A DNA stretch of 64,000 nucleotides from Muscardinus avellanarius (taxonomy: Eukaryota; Chordata; Mammalia; Rodentia; Gliridae), in the NCBI GenBank assembly GCA_963383645.1, contig OY726565.1, forward strand, positions 37,429,529 through 37,493,528. Direction: 5' to 3'. Shown piece by piece: positions 20,095 through 31,084 of the stretch. The notes under the pieces are model-generated. The model was not told the origin of the DNA. It saw only the letters and a program-made list of their open reading frames with translations, and ran no database searches. Numbering within the stretch: position 1 is the stretch's first letter; each line of letters begins with the position of its first letter. The position numbers and the translations under genes are program-made.

Positions 20095-20782
20095 AACAAA
20101 ACCACAAACAACAACAAATGGTGGTGAAGATGTGGAGAAGTGGGAACTCTAATACACTGTTGGTGGGGTTGCAAATTAGTGCAACCACTTTGGAAAATAG
20201 TATGGAGGATCCTCAGAATGGGAACCAACTTACCATATGATCCAGCAATACCACCAAACTACCAAACTAATGCATCCGTATCAGTGTTCATAGCTGCACA
20301 ATTCACAATTGCCAAACTATGGAACCAGCCAAGATGTCCATCAATAGATGAATGGATTAAAAAACTATGGGATATGTACACAATGGAATTTTACTCACCC
20401 ATAAAGAAAAACAAAATTATGTCACAGGGACATGGATGGAATTGGAGAACATTAGTGAGATTAGTCAGTCACAAAAAGTAAAAAATCTAATGCTCTCCCT
20501 AATACACGGAAGCTAGGAGAAAAAGGGTCATGGAAGGAACTCTAGAGAAGCAAATAAGGCGATCTAACTGAGGGAGATGGGAGGGGGAAGAGAGAACTCC
20601 CCTAAAGTACATGATGGACATTCACAAACATATCTAAGTCAATCACTAAGCCAAACATGAGAAGGAGGAAGAGGAGGGAATGGGGTAGGAAAGGGGAAGG
20701 GCTAAATGAGTGATGTATGTATACCTCTACCATCTTGTACCCCATTAAGATGTATGACTACAATGCACCAATAAAATTCTTT

Positions 20783-20969
20783 TTTTGTGTGTGTGGTACT
20801 GGGGTTCCTGAAAGCCCGTCTACCTCCGGGCTACACTCCCAGACCTATTTTATACTTTATTTGGAAACAGGGTCTCTTAAGCCAGCACGGCTGGCTTCAA
20901 ACCTAGTGATCCTCCTGTCTCTGCCTCCCAAGCGCGGGGATTACAAGCATGCGCCACCACACCCGGCTA
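20783..20969 (-). repeat. B1-dID SINE, deleted subfamily
   Basis: Inserted exactly at the L1 3' tail. Target copies TAAAATTCTT. Ends CACCACACCCGGC. Confidence 0.94.
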
Positions 20970-21196
20970 AAATTCTTTAATTTTTAAAACTTACAGGTCT
21001 GGAAAGAAAATTTCCCAAAATACAAAAAATGCATTTCATTGTTATGCCTTCTCCAAAATAACCTAGTGATTATCTCTGTGTAGAAATATCAAAAGATTCT
21101 TATTCACTTCATTTGGGTTATATAGATTTTCCAAAATGAACGAAAAATGAGTTGACTTTTTTAGCACGATGGTTTCAAATTTAAAAATAACACAGG

Positions 21197-21396
21197 GAGC
21201 TAGGCGTGATAGTGCTCGCTTGTATTCCCAGTACTTGGGAGGCTGAGACAGGAGGATTGTACAGGTTCAAAAACAGCCTCAACTACTTAGGCTCTCAGAA
21301 ATTTAGTGAGACCCTGTTTACAAATAAAATATAAAATAGCCCCCCGGGAGATAGCCCAGGGGTAGAAAGCCCCTGGGTTCCACCCCCAGTACCACA
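21197..21396 (+). repeat. B1-dID SINE
   Basis: GAGCTAGGCGTGATAGTGC to CAGTACCACAC; a short deletion joins ACTACTTAG to GCTCTCAG. Confidence 0.92.
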
Positions 21397-21429
21397 CACA
21401 TACACAAAAAAAACAATAATAATAACACT

Positions 21430-21486
21430 AGGCTAGAAGTGTTGGTCAAAAGTAGAGCATCCCTGAGTTCAATCTCTAGTACCTAA
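21430..21486 (+). repeat. ID-like fragment
   Basis: GGCTAGAAGTGTTGGTCAAAAG to TCTCTAGTACC; a decayed ID half. Confidence 0.65.
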
Positions 21487-21504
21487 AAAGAAAAAAGTTA
21501 TATA

Positions 21505-22075
21505 GCAGCCCCTCCTTATCCATCATTTCACTTTCCAAGGTTTCAGTTACTTATAGTCAATTATGATCTGAAAATATTAATGGAAATTTCTAAAAACAAA
21601 CAACTAATAAGTTTTAAATTCTGTGTTGTTCTGAGTAGCATAATAAACTCTCTTACCATAATGCTCCATCCCACCCAGATCATGAGTCATCCTCTGTGCA
21701 TCATGTCTGTCCTGTATACCTACCTGCTCATTAGTCACTTAGTGGCCATCTGGGTTACCAGATCATCTCTGGGACATCACAATGCCTATGTTCAAATAGC
21801 CCTTATTTTGCTTAATGATATCCTTTAAACACAAGAGTAGTGATGCTGACAATTATATCATAGTACATTGTTGTAACTCCCTATTTTATTATTACTGTTA
21901 TTAATCTTACTGTGCCCAACTTACAAATTAAAGTTCTTATATATAGATAGATAGATATAGATAGATATGTATGTATAAGAGAAAACACACCATATGTATA
22001 GTGTTCATTACTCTCCACTGTTTCAAGCAAACCTGGGAGTCCTTGGAATCTCACTCTTAGAAAAGGTGGGACCAC
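21505..22075 (+). mobile_element. Non-autonomous Tigger-type DNA transposon
   Basis: The left end (GCAGCCCCTCCTTATCCATC, then GGTTTCAGTTACTTATAGTC and TAAGTTTTAAATTCTGTG) and the right end (TTATTATTACTGTTATTAATC, then CAAATTAAAGTTCTTATATATAG and GTGGGACCACC) match the two ends of a pogo-like Tigger element. They are joined by a large internal deletion, and no transposase remains. The ends are decayed inverted repeats. This fossil family was mobile early in placental mammals. A (GATA)n patch has grown at 21940-21968. Confidence 0.8.
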
Positions 22076-22206
22076 CAGATCCCTTTTCTACCTCATGTAA
22101 TCATTTTAAGTATTTTCTATAAAGTCAAGTAAATATAATTAAAAACACAATTCTCTGAACAGAGTAAATGAACAATATACCTCAATAATCAGTAATACAT
22201 ACTAAA

Positions 22207-22290
22207 AGAGCTCAGTGATAGATCACTTGCCTAGCACAGGCAAGGCCATGGGTTCAACTCTGGCACTACCCAAAAAAAAAAAAAAAAAAC
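22207..22290 (+). repeat. ID element, monomer
   Basis: AGAGCTCAGTGATAGATCAC, CTTGCCTAGCACAGGCAAGG, GGTTCAACTCTGGCACTAC plus an A18 tail. A free ID that keeps the anticodon-arm region missing from dimeric copies. Confidence 0.88.
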
Positions 22291-22512
22291 CTTAAGTATT
22301 TCAAGCATTTAACTACTTCACTGAAAGCCCCCATATTACTTCTGTCCTGTAAAAATTCATGACGACCTAACATATGTCTACCTCAGGGGGAGGAGGGAAC
22401 AAAGGCAATAAGGTATAAAATTCCTCAGTACTCTGTCTCTCCAAATGAAAACACACCTGTAACTTGACCCATCAATCTTGACCAGGACCCAAAACCCTCT
22501 TCAAAGATGATC

Positions 22513-22722
22513 TCTCGCTGGGCGTGGTGGCACACGCTTGTAATCCCAGCGCTTGGGAGGCTGAGACAGGACAATCAAACAGGTTCGAAGCCAGCCTCAG
22601 CTACTGAGTGAGGCTGGCTCAGCAACTTAGTGAGACCCTGTTTCCAAATAAAAATATAAAATAGGTCTGGGAGTATAGCCCGGAAGTAGAAGGCCCCTGG
22701 ATTCCACCCCCCCCAAAAAAAA
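22513..22722 (+). repeat. B1-dID SINE, young
   Basis: GCTGGGCGTGGTGGCACACG to ATTCCACCCC; short tail. Target AAAGATGATCTC/AAAGATGATTTC. Confidence 0.94.
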
Positions 22723-22898
22723 AGATGATTTCCCCACGTGTTCTCTTGTTCTCATTTGTTTACAACACTTGCAGAAGCAACATAGTCAACACTGTTTGAA
22801 TCGGTTTTAGTCATTTCCTTATCAGTACTTTTCTTTACCAATAAGATCAGTAACCTACAGAAATGAAATGTTTTCTTTACATTAAAACCAGTACAATC

Positions 22899-23086
22899 AA
22901 GCTGGGTGTGGTGGCACAAGTTTGTAATCCCCGCACTTAGGAGGCTGAGACTGGAGGATCTCGCAGGTTCGAAGCCAGCCTTCGCTGGTTTTAAGAGACC
23001 CTGTTTCCAAATAAAATATAAAATAGGTCTGGGAGTGTAGCCTGGAGGTAGAAGGCCCCTGGGTTCCATCCCCAGTACCACCAAAA
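22899..23086 (+). repeat. B1-dID SINE, intermediate type
   Basis: It carries the shortened B1 half (CGCTGGTTTTAAGAGACCC) but the older ID end GGCCCCTGGGTTCCATCCCC, so it is an intermediate between the two subfamilies in this window. Confidence 0.93.
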
Positions 23087-23242
23087 ATTTTTAAAAAATT
23101 AAAAAACTAAAACAAGTACAGTCAAAATGTAGATTTTTCTCTAGTTGAACTATGAAAGTTTAGAGAAACTGGGATATTTATCTTAAGAAAAATAATTTTA
23201 GTTTTTAAGTATATGAACGGTAAGAATTAAAAATGTGTTTGC

Positions 23243-23423
23243 AAGATGGATGTGGTGGTGCCTGTAACAGTAGTACTTGTGAATCTGAGAAAAGAGGATA
23301 ATAGGTTCAAGGCCAGCCTGGGCAATTTAGGGAGACCCTGTCTCAAAAATAAAATATAAAAGAGGCTAGAGATTTAGCTCGGGTAGAGTGCCCCTGGAAT
23401 TTCAATCTCTAATACCACAAAAA
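23243..23423 (+). repeat. B1-dID SINE, old
   Basis: GATGGATGTGGTGGTGCCTG to TCTAATACCAC. Confidence 0.85.
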
Positions 23424-23534
23424 AAGAGAAGGAAAGGGGGGGGAGTGTTTTGCATATGTAGGAATGTGTCTGGGTTTTCCTGTGCACCAATGGTTAAAGA
23501 ACCCAGATCTCCAGAAAATAAAATATAAATATAG

Positions 23535-23748
23535 AGCTGGGCAGAGTGGTACACATTATAATCCCAGTACTTGGGAGGCTGATAGAGGAGGATCACCAGT
23601 CGTGGCTAGCCTCAGCAACACTCAGTCAGGGCCTGTTTCAAATGAGACCCTGTTTCAAATAAATAAGTAAACAAACACACAAATGGATGGGGTACAGCTC
23701 AGAGAAAGAATATCCCTGAGTTCAATGTAGTACTAAAAAAAAAAAAAG
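23535..23748 (+). repeat. B1-dID SINE, old
   Basis: GAGCTGGGCAGAGTGGTACAC with a duplicated GAGACCCTGTTTCAAAT linker and an ID half at about 23686. Confidence 0.83.
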
Positions 23749-23759
23749 GAATTGAGAAA

Positions 23760-24058
23760 GAGGACCCCCCCCCAAAAAAAAGAGAAAGAGGACTCAACAT
23801 AAAAACTGTAGCTTAAAAAAAAAAGTGTCTGTGAAGTGTTCCAAACTGATTCAACTCCTATGGGTAAGGGACAAATACTTTTCAATTATTTCATATTTTA
23901 TTCTTATTTCATTAAGGATGCATAGAAAGCAAAATTATCAGCAAACTTTGAGGGTGAGGGTGAGACCTAATTCATAGACACATATTCAAAACATATTTAC
24001 ACTGTTTTAATATACACTGAGTTTTCCAGAAATATAATAGCACATACATTTACAGACT
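23760..24058. other. Unique AT-rich DNA
   Basis: C9 and A-rich runs at 23764-23782, otherwise nothing recognisable. Confidence 0.5.
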
Positions 24059-24063
24059 ATTCT

Positions 24064-24282
24064 TTTCTGGGGGGAAGGAATAACTGGGGAATGAACCAAG
24101 AGGCATTCTATCTCTGAGCAAGCTAATCCTCCAGCCCTTTTGGGTTTTTATTTTCAAACAGGGTCTCACTGAGTTGACGAGGACCTTGCTAAATTGCTGA
24201 GGCTGATCTCAAACCTGCAATCCTTCTGCCTCAGCCTCCCACGTACTGGAATTACAGGCGTGTGTCACCATACCCAGCCAAG
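24064..24282 (-). repeat. B1-dID SINE
   Basis: TTTTCTGGGGGGAAGG ... CACCATACCCAGCC. Target copies AGACTATTCTTT on both sides. Confidence 0.9.
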
Positions 24283-24745
24283 ACTATTCTTTATTTGGAA
24301 TCTTACCAAAAGGTATCTGTCATTCTGGGATAATCCCCATGTTACAAAGCAATGTTAATCATGGTATTTGAATTGCCAACACACCTATGCATTAGTCTAG
24401 TTTGTAGCTGTTGCATTCATGAATATTCTAAGGATTCAGCAACTGATTACTTTATTCTGCCTTTTCCTACAAAAGTACCTGAGCCTTCACATACTAAAAC
24501 ACATATTTAATTATTATAGTTAATATATATAATAACTTCTTTTTATGTGCTAATTTTATTCGTGTGTGTATATATATAGTCATATAAAATATACATGTAG
24601 GTTATATCACCTATTAACTTTAGTACAGTAAAGGGGATGTTACAAAATAGTTGTTATGAAAAGGAAGCAACAGGTCTAACAGAATAGAATAGAGAAGTAG
24701 CAGTAAAGGAGAGCAGTATCAGGCCAGAAACCTGATACTTTATTT
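24283..24745. other. Unique AT-rich DNA
   Basis: Nothing recognised; an (AT/TA)-rich patch is at 24520-24590. Confidence 0.5.
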
Positions 24746-24749
24746 TTCT

Positions 24750-24932
24750 TTTGCCCTACCAGGTTTGAACCCCTGAGCTACAACCCCGGTAGTATTTTTA
24801 TTCTTTATTTTGAAACAGGGTCTCACTAAGTTGCAGAGGGCCTAAGTAGTTGAGGTTGGCCACAAACCCAAGATCCTCCTGTCTCAGCCTCCCAAGTACT
24901 GGGATTACAAACATATGTACCATGCCTGGCTC
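24750..24932 (-). repeat. B1-dID SINE
   Basis: TGCCCTACCAGGTTTGAACC to CATGCCTGGCTC. Target copies CAGAAACCTRATACTT. Confidence 0.88.
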
Positions 24933-25004
24933 AGAAACCTAATACTTCAAAGAAAGAATGATGATCAATGAAGAATAAGTATCAAGGTAGAAAATACCTT
25001 GGCA

Positions 25005-25110
25005 GCCTGGTGTGGTGGCACACACCTATAATCCCAGTACTTGGGAGGCTAAGACAGGATTGCAGGTTCGTTCACAGCCAGCTTCAGTCTTAGTGAGGCT
25101 CTCCACAAGC
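25005..25110 (+). repeat. B1 half only
   Basis: GCCTGGTGTGGTGGCACACAC to GTGAGGCTCTCCACAAGC; it stops inside the B1 part with no ID and no tail. Confidence 0.8.
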
Positions 25111-25448
25111 TGTTAACATCATGAAACAGTTCAGAAGAGCATGATAACAACTGGAACTAAGTCAATTAATTTGAAAATGGGAAAGGCACCGCTAACTTCT
25201 GAAATTTCAGTTTAGTCAGTGAGGGAGTAAAGAGAAACAGCTAACACAGCCTTCTCTCCAGAAATTTAGATTAAGAGGTAGAGAAATAAAGCAATGAAAA
25301 AAGGAGATGGAAGAATTAAAAGGTATTCCTGATTGTTTCTAATTTTTGTTGTTTAAGCTAGAAAAACTTCTGAGAGATTATTTCAAATTTATTAAGTCTT
25401 GACTTCCTTATACATACCTAATTACAATTTTTAAAATACTCTGCTACA
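25111..25448. other. Unique DNA
   Basis: Nothing recognised. Confidence 0.5.
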
Positions 25449-25449
25449 G

Positions 25450-25669
25450 GTCGAGCATGGTGGCACATGCTTGTAATCCCAGTGCTTGGGAAGCTGAGAC
25501 AGGAGGATCGCACAGGTTTAAAGCCAGCCTCAGCTATTTAGTGTGGCTCTCAGCAACTTAGTGAGACCCTGTTTCCAAATAAAGTATAAAATAGGTCTGG
25601 GAGTATAGCCCAGAGGTAGGAAAAGCCACTGGGTTTCACCCCCAGTACCACAAAAAAATAAAATAAAAT
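25450..25669 (+). repeat. B1-dID SINE
   Basis: GTCGAGCATGGTGGCACATG to CAGTACCACAAAAAAATAA. Target copies AAATACTCTGCTACA. Confidence 0.94.
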
Positions 25670-25898
25670 ACTCTGCTACAAACGTTTATAGATGGTGAAA
25701 TTTGCTATATCTGGAATTTGATTCAAAATCATTTGCAGGTACATAAAAGTTATACAGAAAAGGCTTAAACAAGTTTAGCTTGAATTGACAACTTCAATCT
25801 GTATGACAGGAGCATGGGGTTCATATGTGCTTCTCTTCTCTTCTGAATATGCTAAAGACTTTCCACAATAATAAAGATTTAAAAAGAAACACTCTCTA

Positions 25899-26119
25899 AA
25901 CCAGATGTGGTGATGCATGCTTGTAATCCCAGTACTTAGGAGGCTGAAAGAGGAGGATCGCAGGTTCTTGGCCAGCCTCAACAACTGAGGGGGACCCTCC
26001 ACAACTTAGTGAGACCCTGTTTCAAAATAAAAAATAAAATAGGGCTGAGAGTGTAGCTCAGACATAGAATGCCTCTAGGTTAAATCCCCAGTACCACAAA
26101 GAAAAAAAAAAAAAAAAAC
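25899..26119 (+). repeat. B1-dID SINE
   Basis: ACCAGATGTGGTGATGCATG to CAGTACCACAAAG plus A tail. Target copies CACTCTCTAAA / ACCTCTAAAAAA are loose. Confidence 0.9.
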
Positions 26120-26139
26120 CTCTAAAAAAACACTTCAAG

Positions 26140-26217
26140 ACTGGTGTAGTACAGCAGTTAGAGTGGGTGCTATGCACTAGGGAAGCCCTGGGTTCACTCT
26201 CCAATACCTCCCTCCCC
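26140..26217 (+). repeat. ID element, old monomer
   Basis: GACTGGTGTAGTACAGCAGTTAG to TTCACTCTCCAATACC. It keeps the GCTATGCACTAGGGAAGCCC arm of a full ID. Confidence 0.75.
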
Positions 26218-26267
26218 TAGAAAATTTAAATTACTTTTCACTTTCACGTATAACCATATGTTACTCT

Positions 26268-26486
26268 TGTGTGTGTGTGGGGGGGGGGTACTGAGGGTGG
26301 AACCCAGCGGCTTTCTACCTCCGGGCTATACTCCCAGCCCTATTTTATATTTTATTTGGAAACAGGGTCTCACTAAGTTGCTGAGAGCCTCACTAAGTAG
26401 CTGAAGCTGGCTTTGAACCTGTGTGATCCTCATGTCTCAGCCTCCCAAGCGCAGGGATTACAAGCATGTGCCACCACGCCCGGCCC
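26268..26486 (-). repeat. B1-dID SINE, young
   Basis: (GT)n G10 tail, GTACTGAGGGTGGAACCC to CACCACGCCCGGCC. Target copies ATATGYTACTCTTR. Confidence 0.94.
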
Positions 26487-26539
26487 ATATGCTACTCTTA
26501 AGTATCAAATTGATAATAACTTACTCTTACTAGGGGTGT

Positions 26540-26730
26540 GTGTGTGTGTGTATACTTGTTTGTTTGTTTGTTTGTTTTGGTGATACTGGGGTTCCTGGAA
26601 ACCCTTCTACCTCTGGGCTACACTCCCAGATCTATTTTATACATTTTTTTATTTGGAAACAGGGTCTCTTAAGCCAGCGTGGCTGGCTTCGAACCTGCGC
26701 GATCCTCTTGCCTCTGCCTCCCAAGTGCAG
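26540..26730 (-). repeat. 5'-truncated B1-dID SINE, deleted subfamily
   Basis: GATACTGGGGTTCCTGGAAAC to GCCTCCCAAGTGCAG; the first about 35 bases of B1 are missing. Target copies TTACTAGGG. Confidence 0.9.
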
Positions 26731-26744
26731 TTACTAGGGTATAT

Positions 26745-27128
26745 TTTGAGGTGATTTTTTAAGCAATGTTTATGCATTTAAAAGCTCAATTACCAGCCGG
26801 GCGTGGTGGCACACACTTGTAATCCCAGCATTCGGGAGGCTGAGACCGGAGGATCGTGGTTCGGGGACAGCCTTAACTACTTAGAGAGGCCCTCTGCAAC
26901 TCAGTGACACCTGGTTTCAAAATAAGGAATAAAAAATAGGGCTGGAGGTGTAGCTTGGAGGTCAAATGCCCCTGGGTTCCACCCCCAGACCCACAAAAAA
27001 ATATAAAAATAGAAAATAAAAATAAAAATATAAAAGCTCAATTATCTCATTTCTCACTTAAACATCATTTTTTAAGCAATGTTTATTCATTTAAAAGCTC
27101 AATTATCTCATTTCTCACTTAAACATCT
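26745..27128 (+). repeat. About 60-bp tandem duplication, one copy holding a SINE
   Basis: The unit TTTTTTAAGCAATGTTTAT ... CTCACTTAAACATC occurs as 26755-26792 continuing after the SINE at 27024-27068, and again intact at 27069-27128. The SINE (26794-27020) has target copies AAAAGCTCAATTAY. Order of events: duplication, then insertion in the left copy. Confidence 0.85.
26794..27020 (+). repeat. B1-dID SINE
   Basis: CAGCCGGGCGTGGTGGCACAC to CCCCAGACCCAC plus an A-rich tail. Confidence 0.94.
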
Positions 27129-27279
27129 AATCACAGCAAGCAATTTCCTGGCAACTGGGTGGGAAAAGGAGGCTTAAAAAAATAGATGAAAGCTAATCCT
27201 ATAGAACTAGAGAAGAGTTTTAAACTCCACTAAGGATTTTGACAGTATCCATATACAATTTAAAAAATGCTTATTTCTA

Positions 27280-27432
27280 GCTGGGCATGGTGGCACATGC
27301 CAATAAACCCAATACCTGAAAGAGTGAGACAGGATTACAAGTTATCATGTCCCTGTTTCAAAAAAAAAAAAAAAATAATATAGGGCTTGAGGTATAGCTC
27401 AGAAGCAGAATGCCCGAGTTCAATCACTAGTA
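27280..27432 (+). repeat. B1-dID SINE with internal deletion
   Basis: GCTGGGCATGGTGGCACATG joined early to CATGTCCCTGTTTC, an A run, then ID GGGCTTGAGGTATAGCTCAG to ACTAGTAC and a (CA)n tail to 27461. Confidence 0.85.
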
Positions 27433-27467
27433 CAAATACACACACACACACATACACACACATACTT

Positions 27468-27645
27468 CAAATACATTACTAATGAGTAGACATCAAAACT
27501 GTTAATAATGCCAGGGGTGGTGGCACATGCTTGTAATCCCAGCATTTGTGAGGCTGAGACCAGAAAATTGCAGTCTGCGGACAGCCTCAGCTACTTAGGC
27601 CCTCTGCAACTTAGTGAGACTCTGTTTCAAAATAAAGAATAAAAT
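27468..27645 (+). repeat. B1 half of a SINE with co-duplicated upstream flank
   Basis: The SINE (27510-27645, B1 half only) is preceded by about 42 bases (27468-27509) identical to those before the SINE at 15952. See findings. Confidence 0.85.
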
Positions 27646-27660
27646 GGATCTGAAATTAAC

Positions 27661-27876
27661 TCTTTTTTTTTTTTTTTTTTTTTTTTTGCGGTACTGAGGA
27701 TTGAACCCAGGGGCATTCTACCTCCGAGCTTGCCTCCAGCTATTTTTATTTTAAAATAGGGTCTCACTAAGTTGTGGAGGCCTCACTAAGTAGCTGAGGC
27801 TGGCCACAAACCCACAATCCTCCTGTCTCAGGCTCCCAAGTACTGGGATTACAAGCATGTGCCCGCACACACAGTT
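27661..27876 (-). repeat. B1-dID SINE
   Basis: T27 tail, GCGGTACTGAGGATTGAACC to GCACACACAG. Approximate target copies TTAACTCT / TTACCTCT. Confidence 0.9.
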
Positions 27877-27899
27877 TACCTCTAAAAATTCTAACTACA

Positions 27900-28098
27900 G
27901 CCAGGCTTGGTGGTGCAGGCTTGTAATCCCCGCGCTTGGGAGGCGGAGGCAGGAGGATCGTGCAGGTTCGAAGCCAGGGCTGGCTTAAGAGACCCTGTTT
28001 CCAAATAAAAATGTATAAAAATAGGTCTGGGAGTGTAGCCCGGAAGTAGAAGGGTTTCCAGGAACCCCAGTACCACAAAAAAAAAAAAAAAAAAAAAA
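27900..28098 (+). repeat. B1-dID SINE, deleted subfamily
   Basis: GCCAGGCTTGGTGGTGCAGG to CCCCAGTACCAC plus A20. Target copies AAATTCTAACTACA / AAATTAACTACA. Confidence 0.93.
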
Positions 28099-28149
28099 TT
28101 AACTACACATTGCTGGCAGAAGAATGAATTCTGAACTAAAATCCATGTA

Positions 28150-28262
28150 AATTATACTTTAGTTCTGCTACTATTTTAGCTATATGACCCTCATCAAATC
28201 CAACCTTTCTAAACTTTAGTTTCCTCGCCTTCTTATTAAGAATCATTTTAAGCCTGTGGTAA
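28150..28262 (+). mobile_element. MIR SINE, ancient
   Basis: TTAGTTCTGCTACTATTTTAGC, ATATGACCCTCATCAAATCC and AACTTTAGTTTCCTCG follow the MIR core order. The rest up to 28850 is unique AT-rich DNA. Confidence 0.65.
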
Positions 28263-28854
28263 TGTCCAACTTTAGGCTTCTTCTACATGTCTAGCCTACG
28301 TGAAACCTGAGCTGATTCACAGCTCAAGTAAACAACTACTTAGATCAGCAATTCTCTCCCAAGTGTGATCTTCTGGAATCAAAACTAATTTTCCTAACAA
28401 TACAAGAGTACCTGCCCTTTTCACTGTGATTACTTCTAAAGATCTGTAGAAACAGTGATGGGTAAAACTTCTAGATCTTTAGCTAGTATTAACACATTGA
28501 CAAATGAAACAAAAGGCTGCTTTTTTGAAGAATATCCTTGATGAAGCACTAAAAATTATTAATGTTACTACCTCTTGATTCTCAAATATATGTTTTTAAT
28601 ATTCTATATAATGAAATGGGAAGTGTGCATAAAGTGTTTCCATTTAAAGCATGATTTTTGCCTCAAGAAAAACTTATAATGTTTTCTGCTATAATCTTAA
28701 GCAACTGTCCTTCTTCCCCCATGAAGGGCCATTTTTACAGTTAATAACAACTGATAAAACACAACTATCCACATTGAGTATTTGGTAAACTATTGGGAAT
28801 TTTTTTTCTTGCTCTTTGAGTGAAACTTGTCCCTTCAAGGAAAACAGTTGAGAT

Positions 28855-29046
28855 GGTGGCACACACTTGTAATCCCCATCCATGGGGGGCTGTGACAGGA
28901 GGATCTCAGTTTTGCAGCCAGCCTCATCAACTTAGGCCCTCTGCAACATAATGAGACCCTGATCCAAATTAAAAAATAAAAATAGGGCTGGGAATGTAGT
29001 TCAGAGATAGAATACCACTGGATTCAATCCCCAGTGCCATAAAAAA
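28855..29046 (+). repeat. B1-dID SINE, 5' head lost
   Basis: GATGGTGGCACACACTTGTAATCC to CAGTGCCATAAAAAAAC. Confidence 0.88.
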
Positions 29047-29788
29047 ACAAAAGAAAAGAAAAACAGATGAATATACTTATTGGTAAGAGTAAAACTCAAG
29101 CTTTTAAGTGAAAAGTACAAAAGAAGAACTTTTAGATTTTTCTAAAGAGATAAGAATAAATTTTTTTAATTACATAAATCTGAAAGATCTTCATAATTCA
29201 GTGAAGCACTGTGTTCCAAATGACCACTACACTGAGTTATAAAAACATGCATGGGTAAAAGATCCAATCAAAGTGCAAAATGGAACAATGGACTGTAAGT
29301 TAACAGAGTACAAAAAGTTCACTGATGCTCTTTAAGATTCCCCTTTGGAACTTTAAGACATTTCCACTTGCTGAGCTTAGGTGAAAGATCAAAGAAGAAT
29401 GCATATGACTATCTGAAGAAGTCAGATAAATATTTCTCCCTTTCCCAACAAAGAATTTATTTAAGGCCAAATAAATTTTCTTCACAGATAGTACTTCAAC
29501 CAAAACAACATATATCAACAAACTAGAAGCATAAAGAAATATGGCAATTTAGCTGTTTTCTATTAAATTATGCATTAAACAGATTTTCAAAAATGTAAAC
29601 TATGCTACTCGTCTCATTCTTTCGAAAAGTCACTTCACAAAATGTTATTTCTAATAATATGTCATGCGTTTATTATTGGTATTTTAAAGAGTTAATTTTT
29701 AAATTGCTAAATTTTAATTTCTAATACAATGAATACCCACAGATATAGCCTATATCAACAAAATATTTATGGATTCCTCAATAATTTT
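29047..29788. other. Unique AT-rich DNA
   Basis: No gene or recognised repeat in about 740 bases. Confidence 0.5.
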
Positions 29789-29789
29789 T

Positions 29790-30096
29790 CCCCCTTTGGT
29801 ATTGGGGATTGAACTCAAGAGCATTCTACCTCTGAGCTACATCATTAGCCCTATTTTATTTTTTATTTTGAAACAGGGTCTCACTAAGTTGCTTAGGCTA
29901 TCATTGAACCCACATCCTCCTGTCTTAGACTCCCAAGAATTAGGACTGGAATGCATCACCACCTTTTTATTTTGAATTTTGAAAAAGAGTCTTGCTAAGT
30001 TGCTGAGGGTTTCAATATATTGCTAAAGCTGGCCTCGAACCTGCAACCTTTCTCAGTCTTTCAAGTACTGGATTACAGGCCAGCACACCTAGCTAT
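29790..30096 (-). repeat. Two old B1-dID SINEs, minus strand
   Basis: 29790-29963 has the ID half (TTTGGTATTGGGGATTGAAC) and a B1 half. 29966-30096 is a second B1 half (TTTGAAAAAGAGTCTTGC to CACACCTAGCT). Both are diverged. Confidence 0.85.
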
Positions 30097-30207
30097 TAGA
30101 TAACTTGTTTACATTATCTATGTGCCATTGCAGGCAGCTCAATAATTTTTAGGAGTATAAAAAAGTCCTGAAAACAGATCCAACCAATCAACATAAAACC
30201 TTACAAA

Positions 30208-30424
30208 GCAGCTGGGCATGGTGCCACACGCTTGTAATCCCAGCATTCAGGAGGCTGAGACCAGAGGATTGTGGTTCAGAGACAGCCTCAGCTACTTAGC
30301 AAGACCCTTTACAACTCAGCAAAACCCTGTTTCAAAAATAGAGACTAAAAAATAGGGCGCGGTAGCTCGGAGATACAATGCCCCTGGGTTCTTAGTACCA
30401 AAAAAAAAAAAAAAAAAAAAAAAC
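30208..30424 (+). repeat. B1-dID SINE
   Basis: CAGCTGGGCATGGTGCCACAC; ID half with deletion (AGGGCGCGGTAGCTCGG) and A24 tail. Target copies ACCTTACAAAG / AACCTACAAAG. Confidence 0.92.
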
Positions 30425-30721
30425 CTACAAAGTCAGTAACTAGGCAGTGTATACCTTCTAGTCACTCATAAACCAGTGAAGACGGCAGAAAGGACGACAC
30501 ATACATTACATAATTTGTGACAGACATTATAATACAGGTATAATTCCAGATACTAATTTTTGGAGAAGCCACTTTGAAAAAGTTAATTCAAGCAGGACCT
30601 GAAAGATTAACAAGACTAACTCATCCTAAACAAAGGGTCTGTCTGAGCAAGACTAAAGAGACAAGAGAATGGGGATCTGTTTGGAGGACAGGCTGACGGG
30701 GCTAGAGCACAGACTGGCAGG

Positions 30722-30928
30722 GGCATGGTGGCACACACCTATGATCTCAGAACTTGAGAAGCTGAGACAGGAGGATCACAGGAGGTTAAAGACCAACCTC
30801 AGCAACTTAATGAGACTCTCAGCAACCTGGTGGGACACTGTTTCAAACCAAAAAATACAAAGGGCTGGGAGGTTGAATGTTCCTGGGTTCGAGCCAATAC
30901 CACCACGAAAAAAAAAAAAAAAAAAGAA
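30722..30928 (+). repeat. B1-dID SINE
   Basis: GGCATGGTGGCACACACCTATG to TCGAGCCAATACCACC; the ID half is shortened. Confidence 0.9.
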
Positions 30929-31084
30929 TGGCAGAGGTATGATGAGTGCTGTAGTCCAAGAAGTAGGCAGACACACAAAGGGTTTTGAATTCCACAATAA
31001 GAGTCCGGATTCTATAATGTATTCATAAAGGGCTACTGGGGATTCTTATTGAGAAGGGGAATATTATAATCAGTTCTACTTTGA

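Larger units (their letters stand above)
18857..20782 (+). mobile_element. L1 3' half (end of ORF2 and 3' UTR)
   Basis: A 5'-truncated sciurid LINE-1. Its DNA follows the C-terminal part of L1 ORF2 (ACATCATAATACCTGACTTTG, then GATCAAAGACTTGGAAATCAG, then CTGTTGGTGGGGTTGCAAATTAG and GGGACATGGATGGAATTGGAG). The reading frame is broken by stops and two SINE insertions, so no reverse transcriptase or endonuclease is encoded. The 3' UTR (20475-20780) has a purine-rich AGGAGGAAGAGGAGGGAATG tract and ends GACTACAATGCACCAATAAAA. This terminus is shared with the VNTR composite and the chimeric element, so it is the reference L1 3' end for the window. Confidence 0.93.

Noticed and set aside
20140..20481. 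113-codon open frame in the L1
   Set aside because: It is a surviving piece of ORF2 C-terminal coding sequence in a truncated, SINE-interrupted L1; not a functional gene.
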